20,137 nt of DNA from an uncultured Fusobacterium sp. (GTDB lineage: Bacteria; Fusobacteriota; Fusobacteriia; Fusobacteriales; Fusobacteriaceae). Shown here piece after piece: positions 15,052-20,137 of the stretch. Every line of letters begins with the position of its first letter. The first letter of the stretch is position 1. The notes beneath the pieces were generated by a model. That model searched no databases. It was not told the DNA's origin and worked only from the letters and a program-made list of their open reading frames with translations. The position numbers and the translations under genes are program-made. Location: assembly GCA_900543175.1 (NCBI GenBank), contig UQQO01000027.1, positions 1 through 20,137 of the forward strand, given 5' to 3'.

Positions 15052-16140
15052 TTAATCTAAGAAGTTTTCATTAAAGTAAGCTACTAATGAATCCATCTCT
15101 TTTTCAGTTCCACCTACTGTGTAAACATCTACCCTTGCTACACCTTTTTTACATTTGTACTCTAATGTAATTATCATTTGCTCATGGTAGTTTTGAGCTA
15201 GAGCAAATTTTGAGAAAGCAACTTTTCTATCTGGATTATAGTATACAACTTTTAATTTTTCTACATATGAACATGTTGATAGAGAATTTACGATTCCTTC
15301 TAATTCCTCTACATGTACACTTCCTTCCATGATTTTTCCTGCTGGAGCATGGCTAACCATACTTGCTGGTGGTAGATAGCTAGTTTCTCTCATTCTTCTT
15401 ACATAATATTCTCCCATTGAAGAGAATCTTACATAAGTTTCTCCATTTTCTTCTATAAATTCAATAAAATTATTTAAATCTATTTTTGAATCAAGTTCTT
15501 TTTTAACTTCAGAAAGTTTTACCTTTCCAACTCTATCTATTAATCTAAAGAACTCTTTATTTTCAAGATAGATATTTTGATCTGCTTTTATTGGAAGAGG
15601 AGAGATCTCTGTTACTTCTGTAAACTCATCAAACATAAAATATGATTTAATATGAAGTAGTTGAGCCATTAATCCTACCATAAATATTTCAGCTTTGTAT
15701 CCACCAACTGTACAAACAGCTACATTGTATTTATTTCCAATTTTATTAACTATATTTCTAATCTCTTCAGTTAGATTAGTTAATCCTTCATTTCTAAATA
15801 CTTCGTGATTTCTTTTGTCTAGTCCAAAAATTATTCTTTTTTCAACTCTCTTAGCTATTTTCTTTTCAAGAATAAAATCTTCAAGTACATCTCCTGCTAA
15901 TTTTCCATTTACAGTGTTGTGTATTACAAGAAATATTCTGTCACCAGAGAAAATTCCTTTTTCTAAAAGATTTTCAAGAGCAATTACTTCAGCTCCATAT
16001 CTTCTATCTCTAAAATCCTCTATTTTTTCCTCTTCATAATATCTTAAGATATCCTCTTTTGTGATATTTTCTTTTTTAGGATTGTTAGCAATATAATTTT
16101 CTACTAAACTTGTTCCTACGGTCATGATAATATTATCCAT
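15052..16140 (-). CDS. CARF-domain protein, CARF-wHTH-C-terminal domain (Cami1-like layout)
   Basis: A 362-residue cytoplasmic protein. Residues about 1-185 look like a CARF sensor domain of the Csm6/Csx1/APE2256 type: TVGTSLVENY (7-16) matches the first ligand-binding loop, and TVGGYKAE (144-151) followed by a helix and strand and SPLPI (180-184) matches the second conserved region. CARF domains bind cyclic oligoadenylates made by type III CRISPR systems. Residues about 192-255 could be a winged helix, and 270-362 form an alpha/beta domain in the position where Cami1 proteins have a RelE-like ribonuclease; this last match is tentative and the usual arginine near the end (TGRN type) reads VGGT here. 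I see no HEPN motif (RxxxxH). The ATG follows a GGGGGA site. The gene is monocistronic, with its own promoter and terminator, and no cas genes or arrays are in the window. CARF is fairly confident; effector activity and ligand are unproven. Confidence 0.65.
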   Translation of the reverse strand: MDNIIMTVGTSLVENYIANNPKKENITKEDILRYYEEEKIEDFRDRRYGAEVIALENLLEKGIFSGDRIFLVIHNTVNGKLAGDVLEDFILEKKIAKRVEKRIIFGLDKRNHEVFRNEGLTNLTEEIRNIVNKIGNKYNVAVCTVGGYKAEIFMVGLMAQLLHIKSYFMFDEFTEVTEISPLPIKADQNIYLENKEFFRLIDRVGKVKLSEVKKELDSKIDLNNFIEFIEENGETYVRFSSMGEYYVRRMRETSYLPPASMVSHAPAGKIMEGSVHVEELEGIVNSLSTCSYVEKLKVVYYNPDRKVAFSKFALAQNYHEQMIITLEYKCKKGVARVDVYTVGGTEKEMDSLVAYFNENFLD

Positions 16141-16172
16141 CAGACTTCCCCCTTAATTTTTTATCTACTATA

Positions 16173-16202
16173 ATAATTACCCTCAATTTAACATTTTGTC
16201 AA
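16173..16202 (-). promoter_or_regulatory. Promoter of the CARF gene
   Basis: On the minus strand a perfect -35 TTGACA (16202-16197) is followed after 18 bases by AATTAT (16178-16173), a modest -10. It lies 33 bases before the ATG at 16140. The -35 is embedded between two 12-bp direct repeats (see the separate entry), suggesting regulated expression. An alternative -10 TATTAT is slightly further downstream at non-ideal spacing. Confidence 0.55.
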
Positions 16203-16218
16203 CATAAATTTAACATTT
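16185..16218 (-). repeat. Two 12-bp direct repeats flanking the CARF gene -35 box
   Basis: The minus-strand sequence AAATGTTAAATT occurs at 16218-16207 and again at 16196-16185, exactly 22 bases apart (two turns of the helix), on either side of the TTGACA. Each copy is also preceded by GTTGA, so the similarity extends. Such phasing is typical of a pair of sites for a dimeric or cooperative regulator, but in DNA this AT-rich chance similarity cannot be excluded. Confidence 0.6.
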
Positions 16219-16266
16219 CAACAAAAAGTTTTTTTAATTCATGAAATAGATAACACTCTTATTTTT

Positions 16267-16854
16267 TTATTTTTTAGAGACATTGTTATTTTCACTTATA
16301 TAAAATCGCCAAAGTTTCTCTGTGAACTCCTCTGCATAATCAATTCCTACTCTTGTTGTTTCTGTAATTTTATTAGGAAAATACCCATCATCTTCTATCC
16401 AGATATTTTTTCCCAATGTTAAATCTATATTATTATCATCAGAGGTTATTCCTAATGCTTTTGTCAATTTCCCTGGTCCATTAGCAATATCTATTTCTCT
16501 CTTAACTTTTCTTATTTTTAACATAAGATCTTTATTCTCTAAAGGCTCTAATGCCCTTATAAGTACTGCTTCTGGATTATCTTTAATAGAGGCTGTTACA
16601 TTGAAACAATAATACATTCCATAGATTAAGTAAATATATGAATATCCACCCTCTCTATACATTGCTTCTGTTTTCTTGGTTCTTCTATTGTTATATGAGT
16701 GACAAGCTTTATCTATAACTCCCATATACGCTTCTGTTTCAACAATTCTTCCTTTATATAATACTCCATCTATCTCTTTAACTAAAATTTTTCCTAAAAG
16801 ATCCTTAGCCAGTGTAACTCCATCTTTAATGTAAAAATCTCTATTTAATATCAT
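16267..16854 (-). CDS. mpg: DNA-3-methyladenine glycosylase (AAG/Mpg family)
   Basis: A 195-residue monofunctional DNA glycosylase that removes 3-methyladenine and other alkylated or deaminated purines, leaving an abasic site for base-excision repair. The catalytic stretch VETEAYMG contains E41 and Y43, equivalent to human AAG E125 and Y127, and H52 in DKACH matches H136. Further family motifs are YIYLIYGMYYCFNV (73-86), RALEP (100-104) and GPGKLTKALGI (126-136). The length matches the compact bacterial form. The ATG is one base after the preceding gene's stop, with GAGGAG inside that gene, so the two are translated together. No clear terminator follows, and only 64 bases separate its stop from the CARF gene promoter. 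Confidence 0.93.
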   Translation of the reverse strand: MILNRDFYIKDGVTLAKDLLGKILVKEIDGVLYKGRIVETEAYMGVIDKACHSYNNRRTKKTEAMYREGGYSYIYLIYGMYYCFNVTASIKDNPEAVLIRALEPLENKDLMLKIRKVKREIDIANGPGKLTKALGITSDDNNIDLTLGKNIWIEDDGYFPNKITETTRVGIDYAEEFTEKLWRFYISENNNVSKK

Positions 16855-16855
16855 C

Positions 16856-17266
16856 TTATATCTCCTCAGAGATCTCCCAAATAAGTTGAGCTTTTATTTC
16901 ATCAAAATTTTTAAGTTTTGATATCTTCCAATTTTCACCATAAAGTTTAACTTCACAATTTCTAATTTCACTATTTATATTACTTTTATTAATAAGTTTT
17001 TTATCAAATAATAATGCTCTTTTCTCCTCTTTTCCATCTATCATAACAACAAGCATACCTTTATTGTATCCTAAAATTGTCACTTCTGAAACTCTACCTT
17101 CTGCTTCTTTTTCAATAGCTCTCTCTTTTCTATTTTCAGCATTTTTTCTTTTATTCTCTGTTAATCTTCTAAATTTCTTTTCCTCTTCTAATCTTTTTGC
17201 TTTTTTCATTTTCTTATATTTTGAATAAGCTAATCCTTTTGGTTTATCTTTACTTATAACTTCCAT
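16856..17266 (-). CDS. Small lysine/glutamate-rich protein of unknown function
   Basis: I do not recognise this 136-residue protein. Residues about 1-60 are extremely rich in Lys, Arg and Glu, with a pattern suggesting a charged helix or coiled coil. Residues about 61-136 look like a small beta-rich domain (EVTILGYNKGMLVVMIDG, then CEVKLYGENWKISKL). No signal peptide or membrane segment is seen. An AGGGAAAA ribosome site precedes the ATG. It is cotranscribed with, and translationally coupled to, the DNA glycosylase gene, so a nucleic-acid-binding accessory role is conceivable, but this rests only on charge and context. Confidence 0.75.
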   Translation of the reverse strand: MEVISKDKPKGLAYSKYKKMKKAKRLEEEKKFRRLTENKRKNAENRKERAIEKEAEGRVSEVTILGYNKGMLVVMIDGKEEKRALLFDKKLINKSNINSEIRNCEVKLYGENWKISKLKNFDEIKAQLIWEISEEI

Positions 17267-17302
17267 TTTTCCCTATCCTTTCTTTATTTTTTATCAATGT
17301 TT

Positions 17303-17311
17303 ATTATACCA
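17303..17311 (-). promoter_or_regulatory. Extended -10 promoter for the unknown gene and mpg
   Basis: The minus strand reads TGGTATAAT (17311-17303), a perfect -10 with the TG extension, 36 bases before the ATG at 17266. The -35 region is weak (TTTTAA at about 17 bases), as is common for extended -10 promoters. It lies in the divergent gap with the MATE gene. Confidence 0.6.
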
Positions 17312-17437
17312 TAGGCTACATAGATTTAAAATAAGTTTGTCCAAATATTTCTCTTTTCTTTTCTAAATTTTTATAGATTATTTTGGAAAAATACTATAAA
17401 ATACTTGTTGAAATAAATTTTAATGGGGGGAAATATT

Positions 17438-18769
17438 TTGGAAAAGATCAAAATAAAATCTTTACTTTCACTTACTATTCCAATATTTTTAGAACTTTTA
17501 TTAGTTAATATAGTTGGAAATATTGATACTATTATGCTTGGAAAATACAGTGATAAAGCTGTTGGAGCTGTTGGAGGTATTAGCCAAGTTCTTAATATCC
17601 AGAATGTTATATTCGGTTTTATCTCGTTGGGAACAAGTATTCTAATTGCTCAGTATATCGGTGCTAGAAACAGCAAAAAGATTAGAGAGGTTATCTCTGT
17701 TTCTATCTTTTTAAATGTCTGCCTTGGAATTTTAATGGGACTTATCTATCTAGTTTTTTGGAAACAAATTCTAATTAAAATTAAACTTCCTTTTGAACTT
17801 ATGGATATGGGAAAAACTTATTTTAAATTAGTTGGAGGATTATGTGTATTCCAAGCTGTTACTCTTACTTGTGGGGCTATAATGAAAAGCCATGGTAATC
17901 CTAAACCAATGCTATTTGTCAATATTGGTGTAAACCTTATTAATATTTTAGGAAATGGTATGTTTATCTTTGGTTGGTTTGGTATGCCAATTTTGGGGAC
18001 TACTGGAGTTGGAATATCAACTGTTGTATCTAGAGGTATAGGTTGTGTTGTAGGAGTTATGATAATGATGAGATATTGTAAGTTTAGATTTAAAAAACAA
18101 TATCTTCAACCTTTCCCATTCCACGTTATAAAAAATCTTTTAGCTATTGGAATTCCAACTGCTGGAGAAAACTTAGCTTGGAATGTTGGGCAACTTATGA
18201 TATTAGCTATGGTTAATGCTCTTGGTACTAACTTTATTGCCTCAAGAACTTATCTTATGTTAGTTGCCACATTTGTAATGACTTTCTCTATATCTTTAGG
18301 ACAAGCTACAGCTATTCAAGTTGGGCAATTAGTTGGAGCTCATGAACCTGAAGAGGCATATACAAAATGTTTTAAAAGTTTAAAACTTTCAATTATACTT
18401 GCATTTTTAGTTACAACAATTATAGCTATTTTTAGAAATCAAGTTATGAGCTTATTTACAACTGATGTAGCTATTTTAGAGATTTCATTAAAAGTTTTTC
18501 CAATAATGGTTATCTTAGAGGTTGGAAGAGTTTTCAATATAGTAATTATAAACTCACTTCATGCTGCTGGAGATATTCAATTCCCAATGTTTATGGGAAT
18601 AATCTTTATATTTATTGTAGCTGTTCCTTTCTCATATATTTTAGGAATCAAGCTTGGATGGGGACTTGTTGGAATATGGATTGCCAATGCTGCTGATGAG
18701 TGGTGTAGAGGTATAGCAATGTATTTGAGATGGAAAAGTAAAAAGTGGGTTACAAAAAGTTTTGTTTAA
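17438..18769 (+). CDS. MATE-family multidrug/Na+ (or H+) antiporter
   Basis: A protein of about 443 residues with some 12 hydrophobic segments in two homologous MatE halves (about 10-170 and 235-395). Family features include PIFLELLLVNIVGNIDTIMLG near the start, a loop with QYIGARN, and the second-half QLVGAHEPEEA. These proteins extrude cationic drugs, dyes or metabolites in exchange for Na+ or H+. I place the start at the TTG at 17438, which has a G6 Shine-Dalgarno seven bases upstream. An in-frame ATG at 17423 runs into that G-tract and has no ribosome site of its own. It is divergent from the unknown gene/mpg pair and ends at its own terminator. A TATAAA at 17395-17400 may be its -10, with no good -35. 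The substrate is not predictable. Confidence 0.9.
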   Translation: MEKIKIKSLLSLTIPIFLELLLVNIVGNIDTIMLGKYSDKAVGAVGGISQVLNIQNVIFGFISLGTSILIAQYIGARNSKKIREVISVSIFLNVCLGILMGLIYLVFWKQILIKIKLPFELMDMGKTYFKLVGGLCVFQAVTLTCGAIMKSHGNPKPMLFVNIGVNLINILGNGMFIFGWFGMPILGTTGVGISTVVSRGIGCVVGVMIMMRYCKFRFKKQYLQPFPFHVIKNLLAIGIPTAGENLAWNVGQLMILAMVNALGTNFIASRTYLMLVATFVMTFSISLGQATAIQVGQLVGAHEPEEAYTKCFKSLKLSIILAFLVTTIIAIFRNQVMSLFTTDVAILEISLKVFPIMVILEVGRVFNIVIINSLHAAGDIQFPMFMGIIFIFIVAVPFSYILGIKLGWGLVGIWIANAADEWCRGIAMYLRWKSKKWVTKSFV

Positions 18770-18775
18770 TAATTT

Positions 18776-18803
18776 GGGTTTGCTTTAAAGCAAGCCCTTT
18801 TTT
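18776..18803 (+). terminator. Rho-independent terminator after the MATE gene
   Basis: GGGTTTGC (18776-18783) pairs with GCAAGCCC (18790-18797), with one G-T pair and a short TTTAAA loop that can pair further, followed directly by six T residues (18798-18803). It starts six bases past the stop codon. Confidence 0.92.
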
Positions 18804-18822
18804 ATTACTAAACTATAATTTT

Positions 18823-18881
18823 CAAAAGTAGAGGAGTGCAAACGACTACTACTTTTGAGACACAGAAGCGGAGTTTCTGTG
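18823..18881 (+). repeat. Two-hairpin repeat, copy A
   Basis: Stem 1 is CAAAAGTAG (18823-18831) with CTACTTTTG (18849-18857), enclosing a 17-base loop AGGAGTGCAAACGACTA. After AGA, stem 2 is CACAGAA (18861-18867) with TTCTGTG (18875-18881). Copies B and C share the layout and the loop length, with changes in the stems that keep pairing. Confidence 0.8.
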
Positions 18882-18916
18882 ATCCTTAAATCTACGTTTA
18901 CAAAACTTATATTTTT

Positions 18917-19081
18917 TAACATCAAGTTGTCTTCATGTCAGTGAATAAAGAATCCCTATGGCTCATTCCGTTGAAAATGCAAAACTCACTCGCAAGCTCG
19001 CTCAAACACGTTGCATTTTCTTAACTGCATTTCGCTGAGGGCTTCTAATATTCACTTCCGAATTACATCAACTTGATGTTA
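18917..19081. repeat. Long imperfect palindrome (165 bases)
   Basis: Successive arms pair from outside in: TAACATCAAGTTG (18917-18929) with its exact complement at 19069-19081; GTGAATA (18941-18947) with 19049-19055; AGAATCCCT (18949-18957) with 19038-19046 (one mismatch); and GAAAATGCAA (18973-18982) with 19011-19020 (exact, 10 bp). A stretch near its left arm (18933-18951) reappears in reverse complement beside the right arm of the next palindrome (19365-19383, 17 of 19 bases), so the two are related elements in opposite orientation. Confidence 0.75.
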
Positions 19082-19128
19082 GGGATAATTTATTTTTAAT
19101 ACTCCTAATATCAGCTAAATGTAATTTC

Positions 19129-19195
19129 CAAAAGTAAAGGAGTGTAAGCGACTATTACTTTTGAGATACAGGCGAAGATTTATCGGAGTCCTGTA
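19129..19195 (+). repeat. Two-hairpin repeat, copy B
   Basis: Stem 1 is CAAAAGTAA (19129-19137) with TTACTTTTG (19155-19163) around the 17-base loop AGGAGTGTAAGCGACTA. Stem 2 is TACAGG (19167-19172) with CCTGTA (19190-19195) around 17 bases. Relative to copy A, the last pair of stem 1 changes from G-C to A-T on both sides. Confidence 0.8.
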
Positions 19196-19266
19196 AACAT
19201 TAATAAAAAGAGAGTTACGAAATCTGACGCTAAAAATTCCGACGTGTTTGAGACGAAGTCGAGTTC

Positions 19267-19332
19267 CAAAAATAGAAGAGCTTTAGCGACTACTATTTTT
19301 GAGATGCAGAAGTGGAAGAATGGAACTTCTGC
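19267..19332 (+). repeat. Two-hairpin repeat, copy C
   Basis: Stem 1 is CAAAAATAG (19267-19275) with CTATTTTTG (19293-19301) around the 17-base loop AAGAGCTTTAGCGACTA. Stem 2 is GCAGAAG (19306-19312) with CTTCTGC (19326-19332). The sixth pair of stem 1 changes from G-C (copies A and B) to A-T on both sides. Confidence 0.8.
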
Positions 19333-19543
19333 TATACCCATAGTCAGATGAGTATTACTCTCTCTTTATTCTATGACATGAAATTTAGCTGATATTTAAA
19401 AGAAATAGAGATAACTTAACTTGACTAATAATCACTAATGCAAAGATACTTTGTCAAAACCTAGCGATGTGCTAGATAATTGAGTTTGATTAGATAAATT
19501 ATAGTTTGAAATTCTTTTAAAAAATATTTTATTCAAAAATATA

Positions 19544-19572
19544 TTGATTTTCAAATTAAAATGTTTTATAAT
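19544..19572 (+). promoter_or_regulatory. Promoter of the flavodoxin gene
   Basis: A -35 TTGATT (19544-19549) is followed after exactly 17 bases by a perfect -10 TATAAT (19567-19572). Transcription would begin near 19579, about 35 bases before the ATG. No Fur-like or other palindromic operator is evident over it. Confidence 0.75.
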
Positions 19573-19613
19573 TAAATCAGCTTAAAATAAATTACCAAAG
19601 GAGTGTTAATATT

Positions 19614-20090
19614 ATGAAAACTGCAATTTTTTATGGAAGTACTACTGGAGTTACTCAAGATATAGCTGAAAGAGTTGGAAAACTTTTAAATGCTGATGTT
19701 TTTTCAGCTTCTGACATTGAAAAGATCTGTGATTATGATTTTGCTATTTTAGCAACTTCTACTTGGGGAATGGGAGATCTTCAAGATGAATGGGTAGACG
19801 CTCTTGATAAATTAAAAACTCTTGACATTGCTGGTAAAAAAATAGGACTTATCGGAGTTGGAGATCAAGAGGGATTTGGAGATACTTTTGTTGATGGTAT
19901 AGGAATTATTTATGATGAAATAAAAGATAAAGGAATCATATTAGTTGGAAAAACTTCTACTGATGGATACTCTTTCTCTTCTTCAAGAGCTGTTGAAGAT
20001 GAGGAATTTATCGGATTAGTTATTGATGAAAATAATCAAAGTAATCTTACAGATGAGAGAATAAGTGCTTGGGTAGCAAAAGTAAAATAG
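19614..20090 (+). CDS. fldA: Flavodoxin, long-chain type
   Basis: A 158-residue FMN-binding electron carrier that can replace ferredoxin, feeding low-potential electrons to enzymes such as pyruvate oxidoreductase or radical SAM enzymes. The FMN phosphate loop GSTTGVT (8-14) opens the protein. STWGMGDLQDEW (49-60) gives the 50s-loop tryptophan over the flavin, and GVGDQEGFGDTFVDG (81-95) contributes the 90s loop. An insertion at about 112-138 places it in the long-chain class. The ribosome site AAAGGAG is about ten bases before the ATG. It is preceded by its own promoter and appears monocistronic so far as the window shows. Many bacteria induce flavodoxin on iron shortage, but I see no clear regulator site here. 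Confidence 0.93.
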   Translation: MKTAIFYGSTTGVTQDIAERVGKLLNADVFSASDIEKICDYDFAILATSTWGMGDLQDEWVDALDKLKTLDIAGKKIGLIGVGDQEGFGDTFVDGIGIIYDEIKDKGIILVGKTSTDGYSFSSSRAVEDEEFIGLVIDENNQSNLTDERISAWVAKVK

Positions 20091-20109
20091 TTTTAATTTC
20101 TCCTTTTAT

Positions 20110-20137
20110 TTGACATATTTTTTATATAATCATATAA
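20110..20137 (+). promoter_or_regulatory. Promoter at the right edge, for a gene beyond the window
   Basis: A perfect -35 TTGACA (20110-20115) is followed after 17 bases by TATAA (20133-20137), where the window ends one base short of a full -10. It suggests that the next plus-strand gene has its own transcript separate from flavodoxin. No terminator is visible in the 20 bases between. Confidence 0.55.

Larger units (their letters stand above)
19107..19396. repeat. Second long imperfect palindrome (290 bases)
   Basis: Outer arms AATATCAGCTAAAT (19107-19120) and its exact complement (19383-19396) enclose further pairs: 19202-19215 with 19357-19370 (13 of 14), and ATCTGAC (19222-19228) with GTCAGAT (19343-19349). 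Copy B of the two-hairpin repeat forms a side arm near the left end and copy C lies near the centre. CGAC...GTCG (19242-19261 region) forms another small stem. The outer arms differ in sequence from those of the neighbouring palindrome, but the adjoining sequences are related. Confidence 0.7.
18804..19543. repeat. Gene-free mosaic of structured repeats
   Basis: This 740-base stretch holds no credible coding sequence. It is visibly richer in G and C than the flanking DNA and is full of inverted repeats. Three closing pairs are nested or adjacent: 18810-18821 with 19496-19507 (12 bp), 18917-18929 with 19069-19081 (13 bp), and 19107-19120 with 19383-19396 (14 bp). Inside are three copies of a two-hairpin element (18823-18881, 19129-19195, 19267-19332). 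The 11-mer ACGTGTTTGAG occurs in both orientations (19243-19253 and, reversed, in 18998-19012). A small CTAGC/GCTAG hairpin is at 19461-19475. No transposase is present; it resembles an accumulation of mobile or RNA-like intergenic repeats. Confidence 0.75.

Noticed and set aside
18810..19507. Insertion sequence bounded by the 12-bp outer inverted repeat
   Set aside because: No transposase frame lies inside, no target duplication flanks the arms, and the arms are not shared with the inner elements.
18804..19543. Possible CRISPR array in the repeat-rich gap
   Set aside because: The repeats are few, imperfect, unevenly spaced and internally palindromic, with no uniform spacers and no cas genes.

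Overview
The window looks like chromosomal DNA from a member of the Fusobacteriota, probably the genus Fusobacterium. The base composition is very AT-rich, genes are packed into long minus-strand operons, Shine-Dalgarno sites are G-rich, and the gene set and protein style fit that group. This is inferred from content, because no 16S rRNA or other taxonomic marker is present. No phage, insertion sequence, CRISPR array, rRNA or tRNA was seen.

Region 1 (about 7040 down to 150, minus strand) is an ion-transport operon. In transcription order it holds a structured 5' leader with mutually exclusive helices, an ArsB/NhaD-type transporter, an EIIA(Ntr/Fru-type)-CBS protein, a second ArsB/NhaD-type transporter, biotin-protein ligase, a two-pore-helix-type potassium channel, mnmA, and a membrane-anchored EIIB-like protein. 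The EIIB gene has its own good promoter and terminator. The combination suggests ion homeostasis controlled by a phosphorylatable PTS domain and possibly by a ligand-sensing leader RNA.

Region 2 (14972 down to 7286, minus strand) is a housekeeping operon: coaE, a U32-family protein, pgpA, cinA, an XRE-cupin regulator, and a FakA-FakB-like fusion (fatty acid kinase joined to a DegV fatty-acid-binding domain). It mixes CoA, phospholipid and fatty-acid functions. A 15-bp perfect hairpin lies between it and region 1.

Region 3 (about 16202 to 15001, minus strand) is a single gene for a CARF-domain protein (Csm6/Csx1/Cami1-like sensor fold). It has its own promoter flanked by 12-bp direct repeats and a strong terminator. 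No CRISPR genes are nearby.

Region 4 (17311 to 16267, minus strand) is a two-gene unit: a small lysine-rich protein of unknown function and a 3-methyladenine DNA glycosylase. A divergent plus-strand MATE efflux gene follows (17438-18769) and ends at a clear terminator.

Region 5 (18804-19543) is a gene-free mosaic of structured repeats. It has three copies of a two-hairpin element with compensatory base changes and three large nested inverted-repeat pairs. A flavodoxin gene with a near-consensus promoter follows (19614-20090), and a new promoter begins at the right edge.
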